Shown piece after piece: positions 33,401 through 45,640 of a stretch of 64,000 nucleotides of DNA (positions are counted from its first letter, which is position 1; the number at the start of each line of letters is the position of its first letter). The position numbers and the translations under genes were made by a program. The notes under the pieces were generated by a model. That model was given only the letters and a program-made list of their open reading frames with translations, was not told the DNA's origin and made no database searches. The DNA is from Ignelater luminosus (taxonomy: Eukaryota > Arthropoda > Insecta > Coleoptera > Elateridae), in the NCBI GenBank assembly GCA_011009095.1, contig VTPC01000915.1:94766-158765 (forward strand), given 5' to 3'.

Positions 33401-36080
33401 AGAAGAAATTTAAAATGCGTAAAAAAAGTTTACATCTCGACTGCATTAACATTTCAGAATCCAGATGTGCGTGTGTGTGTATGTATATCAAGGACTGATT
33501 ACGTAGGCATTGACAAGCAAGGAAACGTTTAGAAGATTCTCGTTGCATGTAATTTCATTTGGACTTCATGACTTCCAACTAATTCGTTTATTCATAAAAC
33601 AATCTATTAATAATATTCATTATTGCACAGAATTATAATAAAAAATTATTAACGTCAAATGAGTAGACAAAACCTAATTGCACACGCTAGTATTGCAGAG
33701 AATAATGTGGAAGTATTTGGTGTAGAATTCAACCACGCAAACCTATATGTCAGCATAATATGCAGAGTTAATCAAAATTCACATTAATTGAAATAGTGCT
33801 TGATGTTATTGCATATTGAAATGGAACTATTTTCATTTCGTGAATTCATTGCTGCACGAAGAAAATTACAATATGGAATTTATTTTATGCGTGTTGTTTA
33901 TCTGTGCCTTATTATTACAGAACCATTGTATAAATCTTTACTTCATTTATTTAAAGCGAGTTTATTTAACTATCGATAATAGATAGCAATTTATTTAAGT
34001 GCAAAGTTCGCATTTGTACTAGATTGATTATCGGTTTTTATTATATTCCCTAGAGAAGATTAAATAGGAAATTAGTAACACTCTACTGAATCTCAAAATT
34101 GAAGTATTTACGCCGAAAACGCTCAATAAAATCGGTACCTTCTACCGATAGTTGTATTTGCTATTTATGCTTTAAAATTAGATTATATGTAAATAGGTGG
34201 TTTCATATCATAATAGTCCTGATATTTTATATTCATTACCTACATTGAAAAATATAGTAGTATCTAGAAGCAGATGATTTAATTTGTGCTTGTTTATTTT
34301 TATTTGTATCTTCACTGATACCACCACAGTTGGAATAATAGCGAGAATGCCAAAAAAGATGTATACACATTTTTAAAAAGGTAAAAACTATTAAGATAAG
34401 AGATACTCAGGGTGGTTACTATTAGCATCCAGGTCAAGCGTACGTAACTCAATAAGGCCATTGGTTGCCTTCGGGTAAGCAGTAGCATGGTAGTTGTAAA
34501 TGCGTTTTGCCCGAGCGTTAGCCACAGAAAAGTTATCCTCGGCAACGTGTAAATAAACAAAGATTTAAATTTAAAACTTTCCGCAGAAATCTGTCAATTA
34601 ACACAACGGTGGTTTGTTTTGATGGAAGCCATAGATTCTGTAACCGAACTATAGTTGTGCTGACTGCACTACTGTTCTTTTTGTATGAGAGGGCTCTAAT
34701 ATGACAACGTACATCAGAATCGTGCATCAAACACAGATTTGTTGAAAAGGTCTTCCACAACTGATCTGATGATTATTCGCATTTAACAGTTTTTAATATC
34801 AAAGCATATTAGGCTCTTAGAGGTTCGGGCTTGGTGTTGTCATTTTCTGATCACTGATTTATTGGATTATGGTGTATCTCAAATGTTTTCCTAAAAGGAG
34901 GAAATAAGTTATTGTTCTGGGAAAACAGGGAAAAATGTCTTATTTAGTGGATTTAGAAGTTGTTCAACTTTCTCACACTTATCCAACTACAATATTAATG
35001 CTACACCAAAATTCTCCAATATTTTGTTTTGTGGTTTTATAAATTAGTTCATATCCTAAACTTCTACAACTTTTCTTACAAAAACTCAGTAAGCTTATTT
35101 TTGCTATATTGTAGTTTGCCTAATGCTAACGTGGGTAATACTCTAGTTTTGGCGTCGGTTATGAATGATACCACATATTTGAAACAAAACGTGTTAAAAG
35201 TATTAAAAATATCGAAGCAGAAGAAGCAAACAAAACTTCCGCGTTGAAAATCAGCAGAGATGCCCAATATTTGAGTGAAAACCATTTTATTTGGTATGTC
35301 TTTCATGTAAACCATAAATCATTATTTTCGATCAAAAGAGCTGATGAACAAGAAAGTAGTAGACTTTTCGCTACCAAACAAGAATTTTTTCATTGAGAGT
35401 AGGATATCGAAAGTGGTATTACAACAGCTTTTGTAAACCATTCCTTGACTTGCAGACAATACTTACTGTCTATTTCTAATGTGGTTAACCTAAACAACCC
35501 AAATGCGTGCATTAGATTTTCCCAAATCCAAAGAAAAGTAAAAATAGCCCCCTTTTTTAAACGGTTAACGACTTGTTGATGTCGTAAATATTTCCCAGTT
35601 CAAATTGTGCAACCATGTACAAAACATGTTGTTAACGGTCGCGGTATCGTGTACAAACAGCACGCACACTTGCTGACCTAAAACACGAAAAATACCTCAT
35701 TTAATGGGAGAAAATACCAGAGCTGAATTTTCTTAGAACAGAAAACTTTTACTACATTTACATTTATAATTTAATGATCAAATTAATGACATCTGCGTTC
35801 TTCGTTACCCCGAAGCCTTTTTTAGCTACCTCGTAAATTACTGTTCAAGGGATTATAAATCTTGTTTTGGGATTGAGTTAAAAGGTTAAATATTTATAAT
35901 CGGATTAAATCGAGTCTTTTTTAGATTTGCAACCTAGAAACAGTAGGAATCCCTTCTATGTTTTTGTAGCTAACTGATAAGTAATAAAGCGAAGTTAATT
36001 ATTTTCAGGAAGTCTTTGATATTCAACACCGATGTTTTTTTTCTGACAAACCAGTCCTTGTAATCGTAGTTTAAACTGCT
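30473..36080. other. AT-rich non-coding stretch
   Basis: No gene was supported in 5.6 kb. Open frames reach 60-97 codons, are AT-rich or start at non-ATG codons, and show no domains. A short GT repeat lies near 33467-33479. A slightly GC-richer patch lies at 32260-32530. An inverted repeat at 31347-31419 is listed separately. Confidence 0.4.
31347..31419. repeat. Inverted repeat with 21-23-nt arms
   Basis: GAACTGTTCACA (31358-31369) is exactly complementary to TGTGAACAGTTC (31399-31410). Pairing continues outward through CTCTTATA against CATAAGAA with one or two mismatches, giving arms of about 21 nt around a 29-nt loop. Its size and stem are compatible with a small structured RNA or a decayed element end. 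No known microRNA was recognised. Confidence 0.7.
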
Positions 36081-36145
36081 CACACGCCATGGGGTGGAGG
36101 TCGGTTATAATGACCGCCTAAGAATTTCGAACACCCCATTTGCAT
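36081..36145. repeat. Nested inverted repeats in GC-richer patch
   Basis: ATGGGGTG (36089-36096) pairs with CACCCCAT (36132-36139). Inside, GGAGGTC (36097-36103 region) pairs with GACCGCC (36112-36118) with one mismatch around TATAAT. The patch is followed by TGACAGCTG. This could be a structured regulatory site or simply chance symmetry. Confidence 0.5.
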
Positions 36146-39100
36146 GACAGCTGATAAGGCAACGTGTGTTTTTTGAATTAATTTCAACCTCTAGTGCGAT
36201 AAATGGCCTCTGTATATATTTTAAATGAGTTTATCTTTCTTTCTTATGTATGTTTATTAGGTGCAAAAAGATATATTTCAAAAGTTGTAATATGAGATTG
36301 TTTCTTTGCAAAGGAATTTAGCTTGATAAATGTCTCCTGAAACGTACCTAGTTTAGAATTTTACGTCAGAAGAGAATATTGTGTTTATATAGAAATAATA
36401 ATTGGTAAATAACAAGATACATAATTTATTGTTGTCTTGTTTTTCTTAGAAATCTTGAAGTCTTTGCATGCCTTTTTTCCTGTTAGACTTTTTGAACTAA
36501 TTCTACTGAAACCCAACAATCTGATACTAAATGAGTATTGGTCTTGTGTATCTGTTCAAGACAGACGTTCCTTAACAACATTGTTATAGTGTTTGGGACT
36601 GTTTTTTCAAATATTTCTTGTGATTGTTGACCATTTGAGTGGAACTTAGTGACTCAAATAAAGGTAGTTAAGACTATTAAGCTTATAATCCTTGATCTTT
36701 TTGAAAAGTACTCAAACTTCTCATGCAGTATCCGTTAAGCGACTTTAAAACCGATTTGGACTGCTCCGGTTAATTTTTAGCATTTCGTGAAATGGCCTTC
36801 TGATTACATATACCTTTCAGAAGTTTTGAATGTAGAGTGGGCGTTATTTGTCAATTACTAACAAGCTTCTTCAAGTCAAAAATGAAATTATATCATACAT
36901 ATCTAATAATAAAGGAATTGGAAACCAAAAGAAGGAAGGCGAAATGAAAAAAAAAGAAATGTAATGAAGACAAAAGTTTGTATAGGTAAAACGGTAGGTT
37001 GAGCAAGAAGTTGGCTATTTAAATGTAGAAATTATGGTATTTTCTATTGACGTTTTTAAGAAGAGAGTTTTGTGTTTTATTTACGCAAGGTGGAAGAATT
37101 AATGGGATAAGAGGTAATTAAATCCATGAAGATTACTTACACATCAAGAAAAATCACGAAAATTGCAAGACAGTTCGCTAAACAATCTCGACGCTGCTTG
37201 GTTCGTTTGTAGAAATCCAGATTATACAAAGAAATGCTACGTAGGATCTCTTAATGAGCTAATAATCGTTCGATATTTAGTTTTGATATGCTAAAAGTGT
37301 TACGTTCTGCATGATGCCTTTTTGTAAATCTGAAACCTTTGGAACTGAATACCGAGCATCTTTGGAGAAACGTGTTACTTTCTAATAATGCCATTATCAT
37401 TAATCATTATTAAGACATTGGATTTTTAACCGTCCGGTTTAGCTTGCATAGTACCAAATAGATAGTTCAACTAACTTCCTTCTTTTGATAGATTTTGGAC
37501 ATAAAATAATAATGCAGTGTGTAGAGTTAATGCTGGGAGTACCTGCAGAATTTACTTGCTAATGTTTTAATATAGATGGATGTCAATGATTAACTGTAAG
37601 TGGCACACATAGTACGAAGCTAGACTGGATCGACGCGACGGGTTTCTGGTCTGGAATCAGATCCCCAGGGCCAAATGACTTTATCGTTCACCATGCTTAT
37701 AAAAAGAGAAAGAGCAAATATTGATTGTAGACCCATTCATGAGATTTAGGATACATCAGTACTTATCAACAAACCATAACGATCAAATTCTTTAAAAATC
37801 TAGAGATTTTCATACATGAAGCCAATAAATAAAAAGTTATCAGTGCAGTTATTTGAATTTTTTACATTCCATACGTTAAAAAGACGAGCACAGTAGAATA
37901 TCACATGTTGCATCTTCAAACAAGGTAATCTAATTCAGTGTTAGTAAATGTGAATCAGGTTAATGGCAGTGTCACCATGACCAAAACAAAATACTACAGA
38001 ACAAGTTTTGTGACTTTACTAATGTAGCGCTATAATTTTATTCAAATTCTATCACTAGTGACAGTGTTACCAATACGTGATATTAACTGCATCAAAATTA
38101 TTAGTTTCGTGTTTTCTATAGTTTCAAGATCTAACTAAAATTAAGGCATTCCTAAACAAGCAAAGTCATTACCCTGTTGCTTTGCAAGTAACAAAGGAAT
38201 TAAAAAATGTATAGATTTGGATTTCTAATCTTTTTGTAATTTATTTAAGGTATCAAATATCAAAAACGGATGTAGATAAATAGATACAATAAATATTGAT
38301 TTTTACTAAGAAAATGTTGAACTTGAAATTAGAATTAATTATATTTTCTAATTCTGTTTCACATCTATACGATACCTTTAATGAAACATTATACTTTTAT
38401 TATCTTCGATCTTGTATTAATTTAATTGTGTGATTCGAGGTTCGACCGAACTATCACATAAATTTTCACTACCAGTATCTCGTTGTTGTCATTACATCAA
38501 AAGAAATCAAAAACCTAGTACATGTTACAAACGTGAGAATGCATTTTAAAAGAAAAAAAAAGAGCATATCACCAAATCTAGGTACTGTGGGTGGTCCTCA
38601 TTAATTCATGTAGGCGTTTCTTCGGTAAAGATCGAAAATTCTTCACCTCTCAACTTATCGTCAGTTGTAATTTACAAATATCTCTGATTAATGTTTGCAA
38701 CTTCTACAGATCTATCATAAAACTTAATGCATCTTTGAACTTTTAAGATATCAGAAAAATTTCAGTAGTAGATAAAGTTATTTTGTCAATAACAAATGGA
38801 TCCTTTTTGGGATTAAATGCACATAAAACTAATAAAATGGTCTGATAGGATGAAAAGATTACACATTGAAGAAACAAACAAGTAAAATCACTTCGATGAG
38901 ATCTTGTAAAAGGTATTAAGTGGACAATTTCTATGAAAATTTGGTGCCTGAGTGTCTCTGCTACGAGTTGTTCCTTGTTGACTGATAAGTCGGATCGTAA
39001 AATGCTTAATTTAGCCGAAGTGTTGTATGTTAACGCTCCAAAGAGGGTTTTGTACAAAAAAAGTAATGGACTTGTTTCAAGTTTATATTACTTTCCAACC

Positions 39101-39840
39101 ATCGTGTCCGCCAACGTTTCATCAAAAATTGCGTTGTAATCTTAGCAATTATATCTACGGAAATTAAACTTCGTTGGCGAAGGCATAACATGTTTATTTC
39201 CAGTATTAAAGTAAGGTAAATGTAACTGAATTAACGGTTATAATTAAAAAAAGAAATTAAAGTGTAAATCCAGTGAAACTGGGAGTCTTTTTCTTTGAGC
39301 GCGGTGTAATGTTGATGTGTAAATAAAGTGCATAAAATACATAAAACTTTAGTTACCTACTAATCAAACTGAATTTTATAAGCACTGTTTGTAAAGCCAG
39401 TTATTCCTACACAACGCATGTAATTAAACGTTCGTATTCCAAATGAGCACTCGAAATTGTATAAAGCTATGAAATAACTACAGTGGCTGCTATTTTATTA
39501 TAATATGCATGTAGTTTTATATAACTGACGGCTTGAATACTAATGAAAAACTTGATTAATGTCGACACTTAACATTGCAGAATTCGCTACAATTATAACC
39601 CTTGTATACACAAGCGCAATGGGATTATTTTATTGACAATACAACAACAAAAACACGCTTTGCAAAATAAATTACCTACCAACACAAACGTTAAAACCAC
39701 TCTTGGGTGACACATTTAATTTGTGTTTCATTACTACATGCAGTGGTGAACTTTTAACAAACCGAAATAGCACAAATCCACACTTTTAGACCTAAACACA
39801 ACCACGAAAACAATTCTCCGAAATATTTCAAGAGGAAATT
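36146..39840. other. AT-rich non-coding stretch
   Basis: No gene was supported. A 104-codon minus-strand frame (38743-39057) overlaps a plus-strand frame of 68 codons (38933-39139). Neither is recognised. A small GC-richer patch lies near 37620-37690, and a palindrome at 38429-38458 is listed separately. Confidence 0.4.
38429..38458. repeat. Nested palindrome
   Basis: GTTCGACCGAAC (38440-38451) is a perfect palindrome of two 5-bp arms around AC. It is flanked by TGTGAT (38429-38434) and ATCACA (38453-38458), which also pair. The sequence GAGGTTCGACC slightly resembles a tRNA B-box, but no tRNA can be folded around it. Confidence 0.6.
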
Positions 39841-40140
39841 TTCGTAAATATGCAAGAAAACATGGGTTGGCAAGGGGTTTTTTGTGAAAAGGGCAGGAGA
39901 GAAGAGAGTGAGTGCACGGCAACCCGACGAAGGGCGCAAACACTTGTCCGGCTTTATTCAGATGTCCACCCCTTGTTATCGTTCGCCGCCGGTTTAGGAA
40001 ATGAAAGAGGGTTGGAAATCCGACAGGATCTCGATGCTGACCCGTTGACAGACAACGACACCCCCACGACTTTGTCCTTACACATCACGAAATCACTGAA
40101 CGTGTGTTTTCCCTAGGCGTTTCGTGTAAATAGCCATCAG
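39841..40140. other. GC-rich island with an 88-codon frame
   Basis: A sharply bounded GC- and CpG-richer patch. On the plus strand a frame starting at ATG 39850 runs 88 codons to TAG at 40114-40116 (MQENMGWQGVFCEKGRREES at the start, ending SLNVCFP). No domain or homologue was recognised. A splice-acceptor-like TCCGGCTTTATTCAG lies inside it (ends about 39961). It may be coding, a conserved non-coding element or promoter-like. Confidence 0.3.
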
Positions 40141-41321
40141 ATCAAACTGAAATACAACGGGAACCCCTAAACTCGTAAGCAGTATTATGAGAGTCTTTGT
40201 AAATACAAATAATACTCAAAATTATTTTCCTTGTTAGTTTAGTTAGCCTTAGATACCGGTTTCCCCTTTGTAGAATTTCGAGATTTTTCTTTAAGTTTTT
40301 GAAAACAAGCGAAACAGTACCTTATCGACGCGACACGGCATACTGCTTAGAAAACGTTTCTATAAATATTTAAGAGAATGGAATTTTGTCTTTAGAAGTT
40401 CTTAACTACCTTGCCACTTTGGCCCTTTTTTTTCCATAGGTAGTGTATAATCCTACAATTATTTTCACAATAAAAAACAAATTTTTCTGCAGATTTTATA
40501 AACAACAAATTTATTAAATTATTAGGATTACATTTTGATCAATATTTTAAGTGAACCCAACAGGACTGAAATTCCACAAAATAAATTCAGAACGATGTCT
40601 TGAATTGCTTGAAACATTGCTATGAGTAAAATATGATCATCGTACTCCCATCTTCTATTTTACAAAAATGGTTTTGGTTTTTGACAAGTCTTGGTTTCTA
40701 CAACAGGGGTACAATTTTCGAGTTTGTGCAAACGATTTTCAAAATCACAGTTTCGAACATAGCATACACAGAGCATCGACTAAAACATTCGAGTACGGTA
40801 TCAGAAGACGGTTTTTAAAATCTTTCGCAATCCTGAAGAACACGTTCCCACAAGTTTGGTAATTGTAACCGAGATGGCCGTGCTTCTGGATATCATATAC
40901 AGAAACCCAAAGAACCCGACTTTAAGTTGTTTTTGTTTCATCTACTAATTATGGCAATGAGTAAAAATATTTCAAAATTGTAATACATAGTATCTAGATA
41001 TATGCTTTTCAAAGCTTCTTCAGGAAGATTTCATGTGGGACTGAGCTTGGCGAGATTTCATTCATGTGAAGCAGAAACTTTTCATGTTTTTGGTGCTCCT
41101 AATCATACTGCATCTTACGTTATGAGTTCCTCAGAGCTCTGATTTAAATTCCATAAGGGATATAAAGATTAAATAAGTGAAAGCGTTAGAAAATTTGAAA
41201 TCTGACTGATTTACTTTTGGCAGAGAGCGTTTGACCGAAAAGAGCACAAAATGTTAGTCGACAATACAAGTTATGCAAGTTTAAATTGCTTTAATGCGTA
41301 TGTTGATTACTTGCGTTGCGA
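40141..41321. other. AT-rich non-coding stretch
   Basis: Nothing was supported. Confidence 0.45.
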
Positions 41322-41460
41322 GAATTTATAAATGAAGCGCTGTGCGTTTACGTTCGCGTGTTATGTTATAACGTTTTACGTGAGACGTTACGTGAATTTA
41401 TAAATTGGCTTTTATGATTCATAACGTAACGGAAAACGAACGACCGCAAACTCTATAAAT
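41322..41460. mobile_element. Short inverted-repeat MITE, CGTT-rich
   Basis: ATTTATAAATGAAGCG at 41324 is matched, inverted, by ATTTATAGAGTTTGCG (reverse complement of about 41445-41460). The two arms stay alignable for about 40 bp through CGTT/ACG-rich sequence ending in TTATG. The unit GAATTTATAAAT also recurs inside at 41394-41405. The dense ACGTT words and terminal TTATAAAT are reminiscent of small DNA-transposon derivatives in arthropods. Target-site duplications are not clear. Confidence 0.5.
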
Positions 41461-41759
41461 ATCATGTATGCTATCGATTATATTAGAATGTCGAGTGTTA
41501 CCAAAAAGTTTGCTTTAATAATTTAACTGTTTATGTTGGCTTTTTTGTTAGCACATTAACATTAAATTTATTAATAAGTCCACTCTCTCATCCTACTCTT
41601 ATGTATCACCATATATGTGTAAATAAAAAATTAAATACAGAAGTTCAAAGTTCAAACAAACTTTGCAATGTATAAAAGCATGTAAAAGCCAAAGTTCATC
41701 ATTGAAATTAGTGCTTGTTAACTTTGTCAGAATAAACAAAAAAAAACTGTAAACCTTAA
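41461..41759. other. AT-rich gap between two MITEs
   Basis: No gene was supported. TATAAAAGC at about 41671 resembles a TATA box, but nothing downstream supports a gene start. Confidence 0.4.
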
Positions 41760-42034
41760 GGACTGTTTCACACGTCATAAGATAGTATACAACAAATGTA
41801 CTACTACAAGTCGTGTACTACCATAATTATATTCTGGAAGATAAAAGGTTAATTTATTACTTTTGTGAAGGTTTTACTAACAACATAATTAATAATATAA
41901 TTATTCTTCTATATCTATATGTGTTGTGGTAGTCTCATTTTTGAGCATCTACCACAAGCGTTTCATACGCGATATGTTTTCTATCCATCTAAGGTATGAT
42001 ATGCGATTCAAAAAAAGCTTGTGTGAAACCGGTC
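41760..42034. mobile_element. PIF/Harbinger-type MITE with TAA target-site duplication
   Basis: The left end GGACTGTTTCACACG and the right end, as reverse complement GACCGGTTTCACACAAGC, are terminal inverted repeats. TAA flanks both ends (41757-41759 and 42035-42037), the 3-bp TWA duplication typical of PIF/Harbinger. The element is 275 bp. The interior contains a second partial symmetry (TGTGGTAGTCTC and ATCTACCACAAG, about 41920-41960), and no transposase. It is probably mobilised by a Harbinger transposase; the remnant at 9868-10406 shows that this superfamily has been active in the genome. Confidence 0.85.
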
Positions 42035-45000
42035 TAAGCATCATTTAAATTTAAAATAACTAGCTGTTGATTGGTTACTGTAGCAGAAAATATGATGTTC
42101 TCACTATTAGCATGTTTTTTCAAAAAAAAAAAATTATTATTATTTGTGTTAAGAATTAATTATACATGAAACAACGGCGTTAAACACACATTTTATTTAG
42201 TCATCTTAATTATATTACGCACTTCCTTTGGTCAGTAAATGTTAATTAACATCTGATAAATACTACCGACTCTAGCAGTAAAAGAAACCTGCATAATTAG
42301 ATATTGGAAAAATACGTTTACGATGCGTCGACATGTGCACGTACAGTTCTTTTATTAACAGAAGTTTTCAAATTTACAAAATGCGTTATCCTCTAATAAA
42401 GATTACACTTGCTATCTAAAATTATAAATAGGAATATTGTAACAATAACATCGCTATTTTGGAAGCTGGGTAGTTGTAAGTTTTTTAGCTGCTGTTATAA
42501 TAATGTTCTGTATGGTTTTGAAAGACGTAATAGGCTTTCCTAATTCACTAACCCATTTCTCAAACAGCATAATCCTGAACAGTTAATATCTGGTTTATCC
42601 TTATAAGATCTCATCAATTTGTGTTTGTCTCATATCCCAAGATGATTTCGTTCATTTTGCTTTGGCCACTTTTATTAATTTCATGCAAAAATCAAATTTT
42701 TTGTTTGATAAAATTTAAAAATTAAATTAAAAGTCTGTTTGTTTACATTAATCCTCAATTTCTTTTTTATTCTATATTACGTGATAAATGATGCTAGTGG
42801 TATTTATAGTTTGTAAGTGCTTTTTTAATTAATAATTTCTAAATAATTTCAAAATGTGAAATTGAAACATGGTTTAAAAAGCAATTAATTTCTACTTAAG
42901 TATCATTTTCTATTTTCTATATAACAGTTTTAGGTTTTATGATGTTTAAAAACGAAATTTGTGAAAAACGCTTGGTATTAAAGCTAAAAAGCTCATAATA
43001 AAATTATGACGTTTTCTGAACTTTATAAAATATTAGAATACCTGCTGGAATTGTTTTATTGTGTTCTATTTTATTCTGAGGCAATAGTTTAGCGAAGAGC
43101 TTAAAGCAGGATTTAAAAGGTTTTAGAGATAAAGTGAACTAACATGTAGGGTTGGATATAAAACGTTTAAATCTGCAATGAGGCAACCAGCACGTTTTGT
43201 AGGCACATAAAAACATGGTAGGTTTCAAGAGTGCATTATACTGCTACACCACTTTTATCTCTTCATAATATTCTAAATAACTCCTGGTATAGTCAAGTGG
43301 CGAACATAACAATGGATCGAGTTTTACGTATTTCAGATCTTCTTAAGGTTGCTTATAATGACCTGTATTTTCCAAGCTTGATAAATAATAGCCGCGGTAC
43401 ATAAAAATTTAAACGTATAAGTGGCAGGCAGGCTGTATATTCTTGACCGCCATTTTCTTATGAAATTTTGACGATATGTCGTAGTACAATATTCATAAAG
43501 CTGGGGTTACTAGAAAGATATTTCTTAATATTCTATATTGTAGAAGTGTACATACGATTCCTTGACTGTACAGATAAAGATAGCTATTTCTTCAAAGGGA
43601 ATTAATTCCGGAGCAATATCAGAGGATGTTAATAACATCCCTAGATATGCGGTAAGACGAATTAAATATTCAGGTTTCGTTCAAGCAGAATGCGTTTCCA
43701 TTTGCGTTATTAATTTGTTGCACAATACAGCGCATTGTAATCATATCTCCGAGTTTCCACTTATCAAACGCGGTTGTCGAGCTAAAAGGAAATTTAATAA
43801 AGTGCGTTATAATTGCATGGCTTGTTTCTTTCCTATCTCTCTCTTTCATTTTTATTACTTAATATTTAAATATGATTAGAAACGTGAAGGATATATTTGC
43901 TAAAACTTTTTAACAATGCCTATTGCTTGTTCATTTGTATGCGACAATTTTCATGAAAATTGGGAAATATTTGACGGAACGTATAATGTGTGTGCAACAC
44001 ATAGTTTTTTTCTGAAACGATATAGTCCAATAAACACGAGATTAAATTGGGGAGATATACGGTAGGGAGGGTCAAAACTAACGATATATATGCATGATTG
44101 AAAAATATGTTTGCCAGATTTCAAATTAGAATTAACGGCGTTTCTGCCTCGTACGTTTACACTATTATAGTGGCACGAAGCCAATTTACTCAAGAACCAT
44201 ATTTTCTATTCATCTAGGTGAATTTTAGCCAATTTTACACTTTTCATTTTAAATTAGTTTTTCAAATTAAAAGAATGGGATTATATTACGTTTAGTCTTT
44301 AAAAGGTACTATTATGTTAAATTAATGTAGAACAATTTATTTGACATTTGCAATTGAAATTTTACTTAAATATTATCAGAACTGATTATACATTTTCATT
44401 TTATAACTATACTGAAGCTTCTGTACCGAAATTCAATTTAGAAAGTATTAAATAAAAAATTCCTACACAAAAGTGAGAATACTACCCACATATCTTTTTC
44501 TCATTTTAGCAATTTCAGATATTTTTATTTTATTAAGATTATAAAATAAAGTCGTCGAGTTTCACCAGAGACGAGATTTATTTTGTAGGCAGCGCAATGA
44601 AATTTATATTATTTAAAAATAGAATCAGGTGTGTAGTTAGTTGCAGTATAAGGCAATTCTATTTAGATCAAATTATACAAAATGTTTCTGGTAACTTTTG
44701 CCAGCATACACGAGAACTTAAAAATCAGAGAAAATTTACGATCTCAATTTCATTTGTCGAGACCTCATCATTAATTTGTAAACACAAGGACCATAGTTTA
44801 TATCTTTCTAAAAGTGGAGTGACAAAATATTTTTTTTAATTCTCAGGCATTTTGCAATAGGTAATTTTCTTAGTGGAATCATGTAGGTCCAAAAGTCCAA
44901 GAGAGGGAAGCTTATTAAACAACATACAAAATGAAGACTATACTTCAAGCATGTAGAATAATGATTAATTGTGAAATTATGTTCTACGTATGTTGCCATG

Positions 45001-45117
45001 TTTACCATAATACGGAACGACGAAACGTTTTTTCTTAGCTTTAAACTGCCATTTTATATCCATATTAATTTGCGAAGAGACGCATTTGTAATCAGAGGTT
45101 ATTCAATGACTAGACGT
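42035..45117. other. AT-rich non-coding stretch
   Basis: No gene was supported. A 105-codon frame (43562-43879) has a more mixed codon use than its surroundings but starts at TTG and is not recognised. It contains the palindrome at 43624-43640. An A-run followed by (TTA)n lies near 42121-42143. Confidence 0.4.
43624..43640. promoter_or_regulatory. Perfect 17-bp palindrome, GTTAATAAC core
   Basis: GGATGTTA and TAACATCC are exact complements around a single central A. The core GTTAATAAC resembles half-sites bound by homeodomain or HNF1-type factors. This is motif resemblance only. Confidence 0.4.
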
Positions 45118-45640
45118 TTTTGTAAATCCAAAGCAGTCTTAAGCCTAGTGGCGAATTCACAAACCCATCCAATTTTATATATTGCGTTGACAATTTTTAT
45201 TTATATACAATTTCGATTGGGTAGTCTTCGAATTGTCCTTCTGTTTTGGACAATAAGGCAAAAGAGACAAGATTTTTCTATAAGGAAGTATTGTTCTTAC
45301 CATGATCTATTTTGCACAGGTTGTAAAGTTCTGTTGGTTATTGTCATTTTGCAGAGCGTTGATAAATGTAACTTGTAATTAAAGATTTCTATGATTTCCA
45401 AACATTCTTGTAAATCTAAAGTAATCAGAAGCGTTTAAACTGAAAGAAGAAGTGGCGAATCCACAGTATTATCCAATTTTGACTGTTACATTGACAAACT
45501 CTTTTTAATATACAGCATAGGCTAGTTTTCAAATTGTTCTCTTTTTGTGAACAATAAGGCAAAAGAGACGATATTTCAGAATGCCCAACGTATTCAAGAT
45601 TTTATTCTTGTTACCGAACTATATCGATAGATCCATTTGA
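45118..45640. repeat. Diverged direct duplication, period about 300 bp
   Basis: The segment from about 45118 to 45330 recurs at about 45408-45640. Anchor blocks are TTGTAAATCCAAAG / TTGTAAATCTAAAG, GTGGCGAATTCACA / GTGGCGAATCCACA, and ACAATAAGGCAAAAGAGAC, which is identical at about 45251 and 45552. The copies are diverged and differ by small indels. A 135-codon frame overlaps the first copy but is interrupted in the second and starts at GTG, so it is not supported as a gene. It may be an old local duplication or two copies of a repeat. Confidence 0.7.

Noticed and set aside
38435..38455. tRNA B-box-like GAGGTTCGACC
   Set aside because: No A-box at the right distance and no cloverleaf can be drawn. 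It is part of a short palindrome instead.
38743..39139. Overlapping frames on both strands (104 and 68 codons)
   Set aside because: Frames on opposite strands over the same DNA, without domains or splice signals, are typical of chance.
43562..43879. 105-codon plus-strand frame
   Set aside because: It starts at TTG, has no homologue known to me, and ends in a low-complexity aromatic stretch. Retained only for the palindrome it contains.
44971..45378. 135-codon plus-strand frame, the longest in the window
   Set aside because: It begins at GTG, has AT-rich codons and no domain, and is interrupted in the duplicated copy 300 bp downstream.
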